A stretch of 19,081 nucleotides of DNA from contig NZCU01000023.1 in the NCBI GenBank assembly GCA_002688395.1, positions 1 to 19,081 on the forward strand, read 5' to 3'. Origin of the DNA: Nanobdellota archaeon. Its GTDB lineage: Archaea; Nanobdellota; Nanobdellia; SCGC-AAA011-G17; ARS1403. The first letter of the stretch is position 1. Each line of letters starts with the position of its first letter. The position numbers were made by a program, and so were the translations under genes. Positions 1 through 8,373 of the stretch are shown piece after piece. Under the pieces are notes generated by a model. That model was not told where the DNA came from. It searched no databases and saw only the letters and a list, made by a program, of their open reading frames with translations.

Positions 1-113
1 TTAATATTTCAACAGAGAACTTTAAATTTATTTCAAAAAACTCAGAATCTATTCTAACTTATTTAAATAAAGAAACATTACCAGGACTAGAAATTTTGAA
101 AGAAAAGATTTAA
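1..113 (+). CDS. C-terminal fragment of an unrecognised protein
   Basis: An open frame enters from the left edge (codons in phase with base 3) and stops with TAA at 111-113. About 36 residues are visible, ending ...PGLEILKEKI. The other two forward frames are broken by early stops. The codon style (A/T-ending, Lys/Asn/Ile-rich) matches the neighbours. It lies 25 bp upstream of rnhB on the same strand, so the two could be co-transcribed. The family cannot be recognised from this tail, and it could be a chance open frame. Confidence 0.5.
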   Translation, partial: NISTENFKFISKNSESILTYLNKETLPGLEILKEKI

Positions 114-138
114 AACATTAAATTTCTTTAAATTAATA

Positions 139-789
139 ATGACATTAATCTTAGGTGTTGATGAAGCCGGTAGAGGGCCAGTAATAGGTTCTTTATTCAT
201 GGCAGGAGTTCTAGTAGAGGAATATAAAATAAAAGAACTAGAAAAAATAGGAGTAAAAGACTCTAAATTATTAACACATAAAGATAGAATAGAATTAGCT
301 AAAAAAATAAAAAAAATTACTAAAGATTATGTAGTAACAGAAGTAAAACCAAAAGAAATAGATGAAGCTGTAGATGGAGATAATTCTCTAAATTTAAATT
401 GGTTAGAAGCAGAACATATAGCTAAAATCATCAACAAATTAAATCCAAATAAAACTATAATCGATGCTCCATCCACAAACCCAGAAAAATTCAAAGAATA
501 TGTTAAAGATAAATTAAAAAATAAAAATATTAAATTGATAGCGGAACATAAAGCCGATTTAAAATTCCCAAGTGTGTCTGCTGCATCAATCCTAGCAAAA
601 GTAGCTAGAGAAGAAAATGTTGAAAAAATAGAAAAACAAGTAAAAGAAAGTATTGGTTCAGGATATCCTTCAAATAAAATATGTCAAGAATTCTTAAAAA
701 ACAACTACAAAAAATACCCAGAAATATTCAGAAAATCATGGGCAACTTATAAAAAAATAGCAGGACAGAAGAATTTAACTGATTTTTAA
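139..789 (+). CDS. rnhB: Ribonuclease HII
   Basis: RNase HII cuts the RNA strand of RNA-DNA hybrids and removes single ribonucleotides embedded in DNA, using two metal ions. The 216-residue length is normal for the archaeal form. Motif I is GVDEAGRGP at residues 6-14, giving D8 and E9. D109 lies in the TIIDAPS segment and D140 in HKAD, completing the D-E-D-D active site. The family block FPSVSAASILAKVARE spans residues 143-158. The ATG at 139 places motif I at the expected distance from the N-terminus. No SD is visible, so the gene is leaderless or read from the upstream transcript. smc follows 38 bp downstream with its own TATA box. Identification is secure from the catalytic motifs. Confidence 0.97.
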   Translation: MTLILGVDEAGRGPVIGSLFMAGVLVEEYKIKELEKIGVKDSKLLTHKDRIELAKKIKKITKDYVVTEVKPKEIDEAVDGDNSLNLNWLEAEHIAKIINKLNPNKTIIDAPSTNPEKFKEYVKDKLKNKNIKLIAEHKADLKFPSVSAASILAKVAREENVEKIEKQVKESIGSGYPSNKICQEFLKNNYKKYPEIFRKSWATYKKIAGQKNLTDF

Positions 790-795
790 AGAAAC

Positions 796-804
796 TTTTA
801 TAAA
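796..804 (+). promoter_or_regulatory. TATA box of smc
   Basis: TTTTATAAA is centred about 28 nt before the smc ATG at 828. The archaeal spacing of TATA centre to transcription start (about 25-27 nt) would put the start at or within a few bases of the ATG, implying a leaderless mRNA. No SD is present between the two. Confidence 0.65.
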
Positions 805-827
805 CATTCGTCTATAATTTTAAAACA

Positions 828-3800
828 ATGACAGTAATAAAGCGTATTAAATCAACAGGCTTCAAATCTTTCGCAAAACCTACAGAATTAAAATTTGGTA
901 ATGATTTCTCAGGTGTTATTGGACCAAATGGATCTGGAAAAAGCAATGTAGTAGATTCTTTATGTTTTGTTTTAGGAAGATTATCAGCAAAATCCCTAAG
1001 AGCAGATAAAGCAGCTAATTTAATATACAATGGAGGGAAAAAAGGAAACCCAGCAAAACACGCAGAAGTTTCAATTATTTTTGACAACACTAAAAATGAT
1101 TTTCCAATAAAAGCACAAGAAGTAGAAGTAAAACGTCTATTAAATCAAAAAGGAAATTCTACATATAGAATAAATGGAGAACATAGAACAAGACAACAAG
1201 TTGTAGATTTATTAAGAACAGCAAAAATAAACCCTGATGGTCATAATATAGTATTACAAGGAGACATAGTTCATATGGCAGAAATGCCAACTGAAGAAAG
1301 AAGGAGAGTCATAGAAGAAATATCAGGAATCTCAGTATTTGAAGATAAAAAAATTAAAGCTCTAAAAGAATTAGAAAAAGTAAACACACAATTATCAGAA
1401 ACAGAAATTGTAATGACAGAACGTGAAACTTATCTAAAAGAATTAAAAAAAGATAGAGATCTAGCTTTAAAATACAAAGATTTAGAAAAAAATATTAATA
1501 GAAACAAAGCTACTTATTTTAGTACTCAAATAAAAACAAAAGAAGAAAAAATAAAAGATACAGAATTAAGAGTTCTAAAAAACCAAAAAGACACAGATAG
1601 AATAAAAAATAATATAGAAAAATTAAAACAAGATATTGAAACAAGCACATCAACATTAAATAGTTTAACAGAAAGAATAGAATCAAAAGGTCCTGGGGAA
1701 TCATTAACAAAAGAAATTGAAAACCTAAAAGAATCTTTATTAAAATCTACAACAAGAATAGAATCTATAAAAAATGAAATAAGTAGAATTAACCAAAGAA
1801 AACAACAATTAGGAAGTGATGTTTCAGACTCTGAATCAAAATCTAAATCTTTCTCAAAAGAAAAAGAAGATCTAAAAAACAATATAATCCAACTAAAAAA
1901 AGATAAAACCTCAACTCTAGAAAAACTAGAAAAATTCAAAAATAGACACAACCTAGGAAACATAGAAAAAAAACTATCAGACCTAGATTCTCAAATTGAA
2001 ACTTTAAAAAATTCCTTAACTTCAACAGAAGAAGCATCAAGATTATTTCTAAGAGAAAAAGATCAGTTATCATTTAAATTATCTAATATTGAAGATTCAA
2101 TTAACAAAGCAGGAAACAAAGAACAAACATCAAAATTAAAAGAATTAAAATCTAACTTTAAAACAACAACAGAAAATTTAAATAAAAACTTAGATGAAAA
2201 TTCTTCTTTAACAGCTCAATTAAGCAATGCAAGAACATCTTTATTCAAACATCAAGAAGATCAAGCAAGATTTAAAGCAAAACAAGTATCAATAACAGAA
2301 TCCTCAGCCTCATCCTTAGCAGTTAAAAAAATAAAAGAATCTACAATAAAAGGGATACACGGCGTAGTATCAGAACTAGCAGAAGTAGATAAAAAATATT
2401 CATTAGCTCTAGAAGTAGCAGCAGGTGCTAGAATTAATAGTGTTGTAGTAGAAAATGATGAAGTCGCAAGTAACTGTATTAAATTCTTAAAAGAAAAACG
2501 CTTAGGCATAGCAACTTTCCTACCTTTAAATAAATTAAAATCACGTCCATCAATGTCAACTTCTGTAGGTCATGGCTTAGCACATAAATTAGTTAAATAT
2601 GATAATAAATATTCTGATGTTTTCAATTACGTTTTTGGCAATACGGTAATAGTTGATAATATAACAGCTGCAAGAAAATTAGGAATTGGAAAATTAAGAA
2701 TGGTAACTCTAGACGGTGACCTAGTAGAAACATCTGGAGCAATGGTTGGAGGTTATAGATCAAGAAAATTCGGTTCCTTTAAAGAAACTGGATTCTCAGA
2801 TAAGATAGTAGACCTAGATTCTGAAATAACCAGACTAAGATCTGTAATTAAAACTTTAGATAATAGAAAAGAAGAAAATGAATCCTCAATAGATACATTA
2901 AGGGAAACTAAAGCAAACTTAGAAGCAGGAATAATAAAAATAGAAAAATCTATACCAAATATAGATATAAAATCTTTAACCAAAGAAAAACAATTAATAA
3001 ATAAAGAATTATCAAAAATAAACAAAGAACTAACAACCTTAAATTCTTCAACTTCAACATCTAAAGAAAAATTATCTAAATTAACCCCTTTAAGATCTGA
3101 ATTCTCAAAAACAATAGCAGAAAAACAATCTCCTGAAGTAATGAAAGAATTAAGTGACTTAGAAAAATTAAAAGATTCAATAACAGAAAAAGAAATTCTA
3201 TACACTACAAGAATAAGAAATATTGAAACTCAAGTAAGCGACATGTTAGGTCCTGAAAAAGAAAATATAATGAAAATTATGAAAGAACATGATAAAGAAA
3301 CTGAAAACTTTACTTTAGAAATAGAAGAATTAAATAAAAAAATAGTAGAAACTAAAAACACATTAAAAGAACGCCAATCAAAAGAAAAAAAATTATACTC
3401 CGGCTTCAAAAAGTTATTCGCTAATAGGAATAAATTAAACTCAGAAATACAAAAAAAAGAATTAAAAATAAACAATGAAGAAAATAAAATTACATTATTC
3501 CAAGATAGAATAAATAATTATAATAATGATAAAGCAAAAATAATCTCAGAATTAGGAACTTTAAAACAAGAATTTGAACCTTTCAAAAATGAACAATTAA
3601 GAAAAGGAATGACATTTGAACAATTAAAAGATGAGATATATAAGTTTGAAAGATCAATAAAAGACATGGGTAATGTTAATTTAAGATCTTTAGAAATTTA
3701 TAATGAAGTTCATCAAGAATACAACAAAATAATGGGGAAAGTACAAAAATTAAGATCAGAAAAAGAAGATGTTGTTTTTATGATAACTGAAGTAGAATCT

Positions 3801-4256
3801 AAAAAAACAGACGTATTTATGAAAACTTTCAACGAAATAAGTAAAAACTTTGAAACTATTTTTTCAAAATTATCAACAAAAGGAACCGCACATTTAGTTC
3901 TAGAAAATACTGAAAAACCCTTAGATGAAGGTGCAAGAATCTTAGTTAAAATATCTCAAAATAAATATTTAGATATCAAAAGTTTAAGTGGTGGAGAAAA
4001 AACATTAACCGCATTAGCATTTATTTTTGCAATCCAAGAATATGACCCAGCTTCTTTCTATGTATTTGATGAAGTAGATGCAGCATTAGATAAAAGAAAC
4101 TCAGAAAAACTATCAAATTTATTAAAAAATTATTCAGATAAAGCTCAATATATAGTAATAACCCATAATGATGCTATAATCCATTCAGCCTCTCAACTCT
4201 ACGGAGTAAGTATGAGAGAAAATGGTATTAGTAATGTTGTAAGTTTAAAAATATAA
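828..4256 (+). CDS. smc: Chromosome segregation protein SMC
   Basis: SMC is a dimeric ABC-type ATPase whose ring organises and helps segregate the chromosome. The 1142-residue protein shows the full architecture. The N-terminal head carries Walker A GPNGSGKSN at 32-40, followed by a long Lys/Glu-rich coiled coil. A globular hinge lies at about 505-650 (from GIHGVVSELAEV to MVGGYRSRK), followed by the returning coiled coil. The C-terminal head has signature LSGGEK at 1053-1058 and Walker B ending in D1081-E1082 (FDEVDAALD). A TATA box 28 nt upstream and no SD suggest leaderless expression. The downstream neighbour is convergent, so no scpA-like kleisin gene follows directly; it must lie elsewhere if present. 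The length is slightly short for SMC. Rad50 is excluded because there is no CxxC zinc hook and the hinge is SMC-type. Confidence 0.97.
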   Translation: MTVIKRIKSTGFKSFAKPTELKFGNDFSGVIGPNGSGKSNVVDSLCFVLGRLSAKSLRADKAANLIYNGGKKGNPAKHAEVSIIFDNTKNDFPIKAQEVEVKRLLNQKGNSTYRINGEHRTRQQVVDLLRTAKINPDGHNIVLQGDIVHMAEMPTEERRRVIEEISGISVFEDKKIKALKELEKVNTQLSETEIVMTERETYLKELKKDRDLALKYKDLEKNINRNKATYFSTQIKTKEEKIKDTELRVLKNQKDTDRIKNNIEKLKQDIETSTSTLNSLTERIESKGPGESLTKEIENLKESLLKSTTRIESIKNEISRINQRKQQLGSDVSDSESKSKSFSKEKEDLKNNIIQLKKDKTSTLEKLEKFKNRHNLGNIEKKLSDLDSQIETLKNSLTSTEEASRLFLREKDQLSFKLSNIEDSINKAGNKEQTSKLKELKSNFKTTTENLNKNLDENSSLTAQLSNARTSLFKHQEDQARFKAKQVSITESSASSLAVKKIKESTIKGIHGVVSELAEVDKKYSLALEVAAGARINSVVVENDEVASNCIKFLKEKRLGIATFLPLNKLKSRPSMSTSVGHGLAHKLVKYDNKYSDVFNYVFGNTVIVDNITAARKLGIGKLRMVTLDGDLVETSGAMVGGYRSRKFGSFKETGFSDKIVDLDSEITRLRSVIKTLDNRKEENESSIDTLRETKANLEAGIIKIEKSIPNIDIKSLTKEKQLINKELSKINKELTTLNSSTSTSKEKLSKLTPLRSEFSKTIAEKQSPEVMKELSDLEKLKDSITEKEILYTTRIRNIETQVSDMLGPEKENIMKIMKEHDKETENFTLEIEELNKKIVETKNTLKERQSKEKKLYSGFKKLFANRNKLNSEIQKKELKINNEENKITLFQDRINNYNNDKAKIISELGTLKQEFEPFKNEQLRKGMTFEQLKDEIYKFERSIKDMGNVNLRSLEIYNEVHQEYNKIMGKVQKLRSEKEDVVFMITEVESKKTDVFMKTFNEISKNFETIFSKLSTKGTAHLVLENTEKPLDEGARILVKISQNKYLDIKSLSGGEKTLTALAFIFAIQEYDPASFYVFDEVDAALDKRNSEKLSNLLKNYSDKAQYIVITHNDAIIHSASQLYGVSMRENGISNVVSLKI

Positions 4257-4269
4257 AAAAAGAAAAAAA
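4255..4269 (-). terminator. T-rich terminator of the surface-protein gene
   Basis: Read on the minus strand, the bases just past the stop codon form two runs of T (seven each) split by one C. Such T-runs end transcription in archaea without needing a hairpin. It abuts the convergent smc stop. Confidence 0.6.
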
Positions 4270-4278
4270 CGAACAAAC

Positions 4279-5583
4279 TTAGTAATAAGTTTGTCCAGCA
4301 GATGTTTCTTCTCCGCCAAGTGATTCTTCGTCTTCGTCATCGCCTTTTAATTTATTAAAAGCGATTATTAATCCAAGGATTACTAATAAGATAGCTAGAA
4401 TAGCGAATCCTATTTCTAATCCTCTTTTAACGTTTCCTAAGTCACTTACAGATTCAACATTTGCATTTAAGTTAACTTCTTTTAATGTTTCACCATCAGC
4501 TTGTACTTTAACAGTAAAGCTTTGTGTACCTTCAACATTAGCGTTTGGTGTTACTTTAACTAGTAATTCACCAGTTTCGCCAGCGTTAACTGAAACAAAT
4601 CCAGGTTCAACACTTGATGTTCCCCATACTCCAACACCTAAAACTTCAGCTGAGTAAACAGCTCTGTCACTACCAAAATTTGCAACCATAACTTTGTAAG
4701 CTACAGTAGAAGTTTGTGCAACATTTTTGCTTACTGCATCAAGACTAATAACAGTTTCTGCACCAGCAGATCCAGCTCTTTCTCCATCAACATTTATAAT
4801 GAAGTTTTCACTTAAAGTTTCATGTCCTCTATTATAGATTAATTCAACTTTAACATTGTAGTCTTTAGCTTCAGCACTTCTAGGCACTCTGAAGAATAAA
4901 TCAACATCATCAGAACTTTCTTCATCCTCAATATTGTTGTCTTCAGGGACTAATTCATCAATATAGTCTCTTGCTAAAACACCTAATTCAGGAATGCTAA
5001 CTCTAACTTGGATATCTTCTTCTTTCTTATCTCCCATGTTTTCTACTCTGATAGTTGAGAATAAGATTTCTCCAGCGTCAACACTTAAACCAGGTCTAAA
5101 TACAACATCTTGGATTCTTAAGTCGTGTCTTTTTTCATCAATTTTAAAAGTAAAATCTTGTCTATCTTCGTTATTTCTGTCGAATACTTCAACATGAAGA
5201 GTATAAGATTCACTTAATCCATTGCTATCTGCGTCTATATCATCAGGAACTTCTACGAACAAAGTTCTATGGTATGTACCGTCTGGTTCAACTTTGAAAA
5301 GCTCGCTTCTCTCAGTAATATCTCCAAACTCGTAACCACCGATCCATGTTCTAACTCTAACATCATTATTAACAGAGCCAGTACCTTTTCCGTCAACCCA
5401 AACGTCAACTTCTAAAGTTTCTCCTCTATCAACAACAATGAAATTAGTATCTCCTGTGTTTACTTGTTTATCATTTACTTCAACCCTAGATATTTGATAA
5501 TCTGGGCTGATACCTTGCACTCCAACTATTCCTAAAGCTAGGAATACTAAGAATACACTCATCAATTTATAAACTGATTTCAT
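4279..5583 (-). CDS. Membrane-anchored surface protein with Ig/CARDB-like domains
   Basis: The 434-residue exported protein starts with a hydrophobic signal segment (residues about 5-23, ending GVQG). About 360 extracellular residues follow, organised as three or so beta-sandwich (Ig-like) repeats. The middle one has the CARDB/COG1361-like pattern FSTIRVENMGDKKEEDIQVRVSIPELG. One transmembrane helix lies at 391-409, followed by a short acidic cytoplasmic tail ending QTYY. It was probably an envelope structural or adhesion protein. Codon use includes more GCT/GTT-type codons and the protein is acidic, compatible with high expression. It has its own promoter, leader and SD upstream and a T-rich terminator. 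The precise role is unknown; S-layer-associated or cell-wall-like protein is inference from topology. A related domain ends the protein at 12921-15572. Confidence 0.8.
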   Translation of the reverse strand: MKSVYKLMSVFLVFLALGIVGVQGISPDYQISRVEVNDKQVNTGDTNFIVVDRGETLEVDVWVDGKGTGSVNNDVRVRTWIGGYEFGDITERSELFKVEPDGTYHRTLFVEVPDDIDADSNGLSESYTLHVEVFDRNNEDRQDFTFKIDEKRHDLRIQDVVFRPGLSVDAGEILFSTIRVENMGDKKEEDIQVRVSIPELGVLARDYIDELVPEDNNIEDEESSDDVDLFFRVPRSAEAKDYNVKVELIYNRGHETLSENFIINVDGERAGSAGAETVISLDAVSKNVAQTSTVAYKVMVANFGSDRAVYSAEVLGVGVWGTSSVEPGFVSVNAGETGELLVKVTPNANVEGTQSFTVKVQADGETLKEVNLNANVESVSDLGNVKRGLEIGFAILAILLVILGLIIAFNKLKGDDEDEESLGGEETSAGQTYY

Positions 5584-5592
5584 ATTGTTTAA

Positions 5593-5597
5593 CCCCC
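5593..5597 (-). promoter_or_regulatory. G-run ribosome binding site
   Basis: GGGGG followed by TT lies 9 nt before the ATG on the minus strand. It can pair with the archaeal anti-SD CCUCC with one G-U pair. The same kind of G-run precedes the other secreted protein at 12921. Confidence 0.55.
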
Positions 5598-5639
5598 AAA
5601 ATAATGAATATTTTGTTGTTATTTTACAGTTATAACTGC

Positions 5640-5647
5640 TTTATAAA
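5640..5647 (-). promoter_or_regulatory. TATA box of the surface-protein gene
   Basis: TTTATAAA (palindromic), preceded on the minus strand by a purine-rich GAAAGG that could serve as a BRE. It lies about 60 nt upstream of the ATG, so the transcript should have a leader of roughly 35 nt holding the G-run SD. The stretch from here to the tRNA-Trp gene (5648-5848) shows no further gene. Confidence 0.6.
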
Positions 5648-5848
5648 CCTTTCGGTGAGAACAAATCTTTATTATTTTATAATCACTATTAGTGACAAAT
5701 TTTATCATTTTTTTTATCAAATTTTCTTGTAATCCTCTTATATATACGGAAAAAGATAGTTTCCCATATATATACTTTATCTTTTATTTCCACAAAACAC
5801 CAAAAAACACCAAAATTTCAGTACTTTCAATGACAACAAAACATAAAC

Positions 5849-5919
5849 TGGGGACTGAGGGATTCGCACCCCCGAATAGCGGTCTGGAGCCGCTCAGTTT
5901 CCTCCTAGCCTAAGCCCCC
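5849..5919 (-). tRNA. tRNA-Trp (anticodon CCA), intronless
   Basis: The 71-nt minus-strand gene folds as a cloverleaf. Acceptor GGGGGCT pairs with AGTCCCC. The anticodon stem AGCGG/CCGCT encloses loop CTCCAGA with anticodon CCA. A 4-nt variable loop follows, then T-stem GGGGG/CCCTC, and discriminator A73; CCA is not encoded. U8 is present, a possible ThiI substrate. Two oddities: the T-loop reads TGCGAAT, so the near-universal U55 is G, and the D-stem is weak, with a C12-A23 mismatch in the best alignment. No intron is present, although many archaeal tRNA-Trp genes carry one. It has its own TATA box. The Trp identity is firm from the anticodon, stems and A73; whether the tRNA works normally is open. 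Confidence 0.9.
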
Positions 5920-5945
5920 GATACAAATACTAATCCTAAAGTATC

Positions 5946-5953
5946 TTATAAAT
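5946..5953 (-). promoter_or_regulatory. TATA box of tRNA-Trp
   Basis: On the minus strand AATTTATAAG is centred about 30 nt upstream of the first base of the tRNA-Trp gene, the normal distance for an archaeal tRNA promoter. Confidence 0.55.
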
Positions 5954-5973
5954 TTATCCTTATTCAAATAATT

Positions 5974-5981
5974 ATTTATAT
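5974..5981 (+). promoter_or_regulatory. TATA box of the lactate permease gene
   Basis: ATTTATAT is centred about 26 nt before the ATG at 6003. This predicts transcription starting at the start codon; no SD is seen. Confidence 0.55.
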
Positions 5982-6002
5982 CATTAATATCCTTTAAACT
6001 AT

Positions 6003-7580
6003 ATGTTACTATTTTACGCATTACTTCCAATAATTCTTATAATTATTTTAATGGGATTTTTCTCATGGCCTGCAAAAAAAACAATGCCATTAGCAGCAAT
6101 CCTAGCAATTATCTTATCTATTGTTTTCTGGAAAATGTCTCCAAACTGGATCATAGCTTCTTCAATAAAAGGAACTTTAACAGCTTTCAATATTATGTTA
6201 ATCATTTTCGGCGCCTTATCTTTAATGTATATCATCAAAGCAACAAAACTAATGGATATAATCATAGAGGATTTTAAAATTTTAACTCCTGATTCTAGAT
6301 TACAAACAATAATTATCGCTTGGCTATTTGTAGCTTTCCTAGAAGGAATAGCAGGATTCGGAACACCAGCAGCAATAACAGCACCTTTATTATTAATCTT
6401 AGGGTTTCCAGTTTTAGCAGCGGTTTCATTACCTTTAATTTTTGACACAATCCCTGTAACTTTCGGAGCAGTAGGAGTCCCAATTACAATAGGACTAAAA
6501 ACTTCTGTCCCAGCTTTAACAGCACAAAACTTACACCAAATAGGAATCTATTCATCTATCTTCCATTCAATAATAGCCCTATCCTTCCCATTACTAATCT
6601 TAGGTTTCATGACAAAATTCTTCTCAAAAGAAAAATCATTTCTACTAGGGTTAAAAGCTTGGAAATTAGCTCTAATCTCCTCAATATCTTTCATAATTCC
6701 ATATTTCCTAGCAGCTTATTTCCTAGGCCCAGAACTTCCAACCATCTTAGGTTCTTTAATCTCGTTAGCCATTATAATTACTCTAATTCACAAAAGAATT
6801 TTCCTACCAAAAAAGCCATGGTCTTTTAATAAAAAAGTAAAATATTCAAATAAAAAAATAAATGTAAAAAAGAGTATAATCGCATGGTCTCCTTACGTAG
6901 CTGCCTCAGCACTTTTAGTAATAACTAGAATTCCATCCCTCTCAACTTTGATAAAAAAAGTCTCAATTAACTACAACAACATTTTCTCAACATCCTTAAC
7001 TTACAACTTAGAAATTTTACATTCTCCGGGTGTTATCTTATTGGTAGTAGCAATATTAACAGCATATATTTTGAAATTAAAAACCTCTAAAATTATCAAC
7101 AATTTAAAACAAGTTTTCTATAAAATTCTTCCAGCATCAATAGCTTTAATCTTCACAATTATCCTAGTACAAATAATGATAAACACTAACAACAATTTAA
7201 CAAATTATGACAGTATGTTATTACTTCCAGCAAAATCTCTATCAGAATTAGTTGGAGTTTCCTGGTTATTCTTCTCTCCATTCATTGGAGGCTTAGGTTC
7301 ATTTATCTCAGGAAGTAATACTGTCTCTAATTTATTATTCGGATTCTTCCAATATAATATGGCAGAAGGTTTGGGATTAAGTATAATATTAGTTTTATCA
7401 CTTCAAGCTGTAGGTGGAGCAATTGGAAACATGATTTGTATCCATAACATAGTAGCAGCATGCACAACTGTAAATTATCTAGGAAACGAAGGAAAAGTTT
7501 TTCGAGCAAACATAATTCCATTTTTAATATATACAACAACAATAGGACTCCTAGGATTATTAGCTTTCTTTATAATTTAG
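6003..7580 (+). CDS. lctP: L-lactate permease (LctP family)
   Basis: A 525-residue polytopic membrane protein with about a dozen hydrophobic segments. It carries the hallmark of the LctP/LldP family, FLEGIAGFGTPAAI at residues 112-125, and a second re-entrant-style region GGLGSFISGSNTVSNLLF near residue 430. Family members couple lactate (or glycolate) movement to protons. Length is a little below the usual 540-560. The predicted mRNA is leaderless from the TATA box at 5974. The gene stands alone between a divergent tRNA gene and a convergent small gene, with no lactate dehydrogenase or oxidase nearby, so direction and substrate cannot be deduced from context. In a fermenting symbiont, lactate export or uptake of host lactate are both plausible (inference). 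Confidence 0.88.
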   Translation: MLLFYALLPIILIIILMGFFSWPAKKTMPLAAILAIILSIVFWKMSPNWIIASSIKGTLTAFNIMLIIFGALSLMYIIKATKLMDIIIEDFKILTPDSRLQTIIIAWLFVAFLEGIAGFGTPAAITAPLLLILGFPVLAAVSLPLIFDTIPVTFGAVGVPITIGLKTSVPALTAQNLHQIGIYSSIFHSIIALSFPLLILGFMTKFFSKEKSFLLGLKAWKLALISSISFIIPYFLAAYFLGPELPTILGSLISLAIIITLIHKRIFLPKKPWSFNKKVKYSNKKINVKKSIIAWSPYVAASALLVITRIPSLSTLIKKVSINYNNIFSTSLTYNLEILHSPGVILLVVAILTAYILKLKTSKIINNLKQVFYKILPASIALIFTIILVQIMINTNNNLTNYDSMLLLPAKSLSELVGVSWLFFSPFIGGLGSFISGSNTVSNLLFGFFQYNMAEGLGLSIILVLSLQAVGGAIGNMICIHNIVAACTTVNYLGNEGKVFRANIIPFLIYTTTIGLLGLLAFFII

Positions 7581-7592
7581 ACATAACACCCA

Positions 7593-7865
7593 TTATTCCT
7601 CAGGATTTTCAATTTCAGAAAAACGTTCTAAAACTGCCTGTAAATCTTTCTCAGATCTAGAACCACTATACATTACTAAAGCATTCCTTGCTTTATCATA
7701 TTTCATTGCTAATGGATTTATTACTCTTCGAGATGGAATACCAAAAATTTCAATCTCAAGTTTTCCAAATTTGTTTCTATATTCTTCAAAATTACTAAAA
7801 GAACCTTCTTTAGATTCATTTATCCATTCTTGAAGTAATAACTGTATTTCATTAGTATTCGCCAT
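7593..7865 (-). CDS. Small soluble protein of unknown function
   Basis: 90 residues, start ATG at 7865. The sequence is mostly helical in character, with Glu/Asn-rich N-terminal helices, a basic SRRVINP segment at about 45-51, and an acidic C-terminus ending ENPEE. No signal peptide, membrane segment or metal site is seen. It ends 12 bp from the convergent lctP stop. A TATA box lies about 38 nt upstream of the start, so any leader is very short. I do not recognise the family. Coding status is supported by an isolated promoter, the lack of competing ORFs, and codon use like the neighbours. Confidence 0.7.
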   Translation of the reverse strand: MANTNEIQLLLQEWINESKEGSFSNFEEYRNKFGKLEIEIFGIPSRRVINPLAMKYDKARNALVMYSGSRSEKDLQAVLERFSEIENPEE

Positions 7866-7897
7866 TTTTTATAAATATTCAACTAGCTTTTTAAATC

Positions 7898-7908
7898 TTT
7901 TTATAAAA
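7898..7908 (-). promoter_or_regulatory. TATA box of the 90-residue gene
   Basis: On the minus strand TTTTTTATAAAAA lies about 38 nt before the ATG at 7865, predicting a leader of roughly 10 nt. It overlaps the T-run that would end the upstream GATase transcript. Confidence 0.5.
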
Positions 7909-7938
7909 AACCCCCTCACATAACTCGAAAAATTATGT
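7905..7938 (-). terminator. Possible hairpin plus T-run terminator after the GATase gene
   Basis: Minus strand: a 6-bp inverted repeat ACATAA/TTATGT with a 9-nt loop straddles the stop codon. It is followed by GAGGGGG and six T. The T-run alone could suffice in archaea; the hairpin may be coincidental. Confidence 0.4.
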
Positions 7939-8373
7939 TAAATTCACAAAATCTTTTATCAATTCTTTATTCAAAACTTCAGGATGAAATAACATCCCTT
8001 TAAAATTTTCAACTTCTAAACTTTCATCTAAACCTTCAATTTTAAAACTATGTAAATAATATTTATTATCTTCCACACCGATTTTTTTATTTTCAATTAA
8101 ATCATAACCCAATATTTTACCAATAATATGCATTCCAGCACATATTCCCAATACAGGTTTTTTACAATTTTTCAACCAACTAAATTTATCTAAATTATCT
8201 AAATATTCATTATCTTTCAAAGCAGTTCCACAAATTATAACTTTATCAAAATCTAAATTTTTAACTTCTCTATAATCTACAACTTTAAAATCTTCTAATA
8301 AATCAGTTACAGGTCTAACAAACTCTTCATCATGTAATCTATTTTTATTAATTTTAAGTACTAGAACAGTCAT
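7933..8373 (-). CDS. Class I glutamine amidotransferase-like protein
   Basis: 146 residues. The nucleophile elbow is GICAGM with C78, and the distal pair sits in LFHPE with H130 and E132, giving an apparently intact Cys-His-Glu triad of a class I (triad) glutaminase that releases ammonia from glutamine. The overall length is that of a minimal GATase1 domain, resembling the separate GuaA amidotransferase subunit of archaea but shorter. The residue after the elbow is His where many family members have Gln (GMH rather than GMQ). The start was set at 8373 rather than at an upstream in-frame ATG (8430), because a GGAGG SD lies 6 nt before it and the N-terminal MTVLVLKI strand fits the fold. It overlaps the end of dph6 by 20 nt, so the two are translationally coupled. 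Supplying ammonia to Dph6 is inference. Confidence 0.75.
   Translation of the reverse strand: MTVLVLKINKNRLHDEEFVRPVTDLLEDFKVVDYREVKNLDFDKVIICGTALKDNEYLDNLDKFSWLKNCKKPVLGICAGMHIIGKILGYDLIENKKIGVEDNKYYLHSFKIEGLDESLEVENFKGMLFHPEVLNKELIKDFVNLT

Noticed and set aside
1519..3475. Several minus-strand ORFs within smc
   Set aside because: They are shadows of the Lys/Glu-rich coiled coil, giving Leu/Phe/Ser-rich translations without domains or promoters.
5692..5913. Plus-strand ORF of 73 codons
   Set aside because: It runs through the antisense of tRNA-Trp and AT-rich spacer, has no SD, and its protein shows no domain.
5849..5919. Possible intron or split tRNA-Trp
   Set aside because: The anticodon loop and stem are contiguous and all arms can be placed in 71 nt.
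6014..6448. Minus-strand ORF inside the lactate permease gene
   Set aside because: It is antisense to conserved LctP segments including the GFGTPAA motif; no independent signals.
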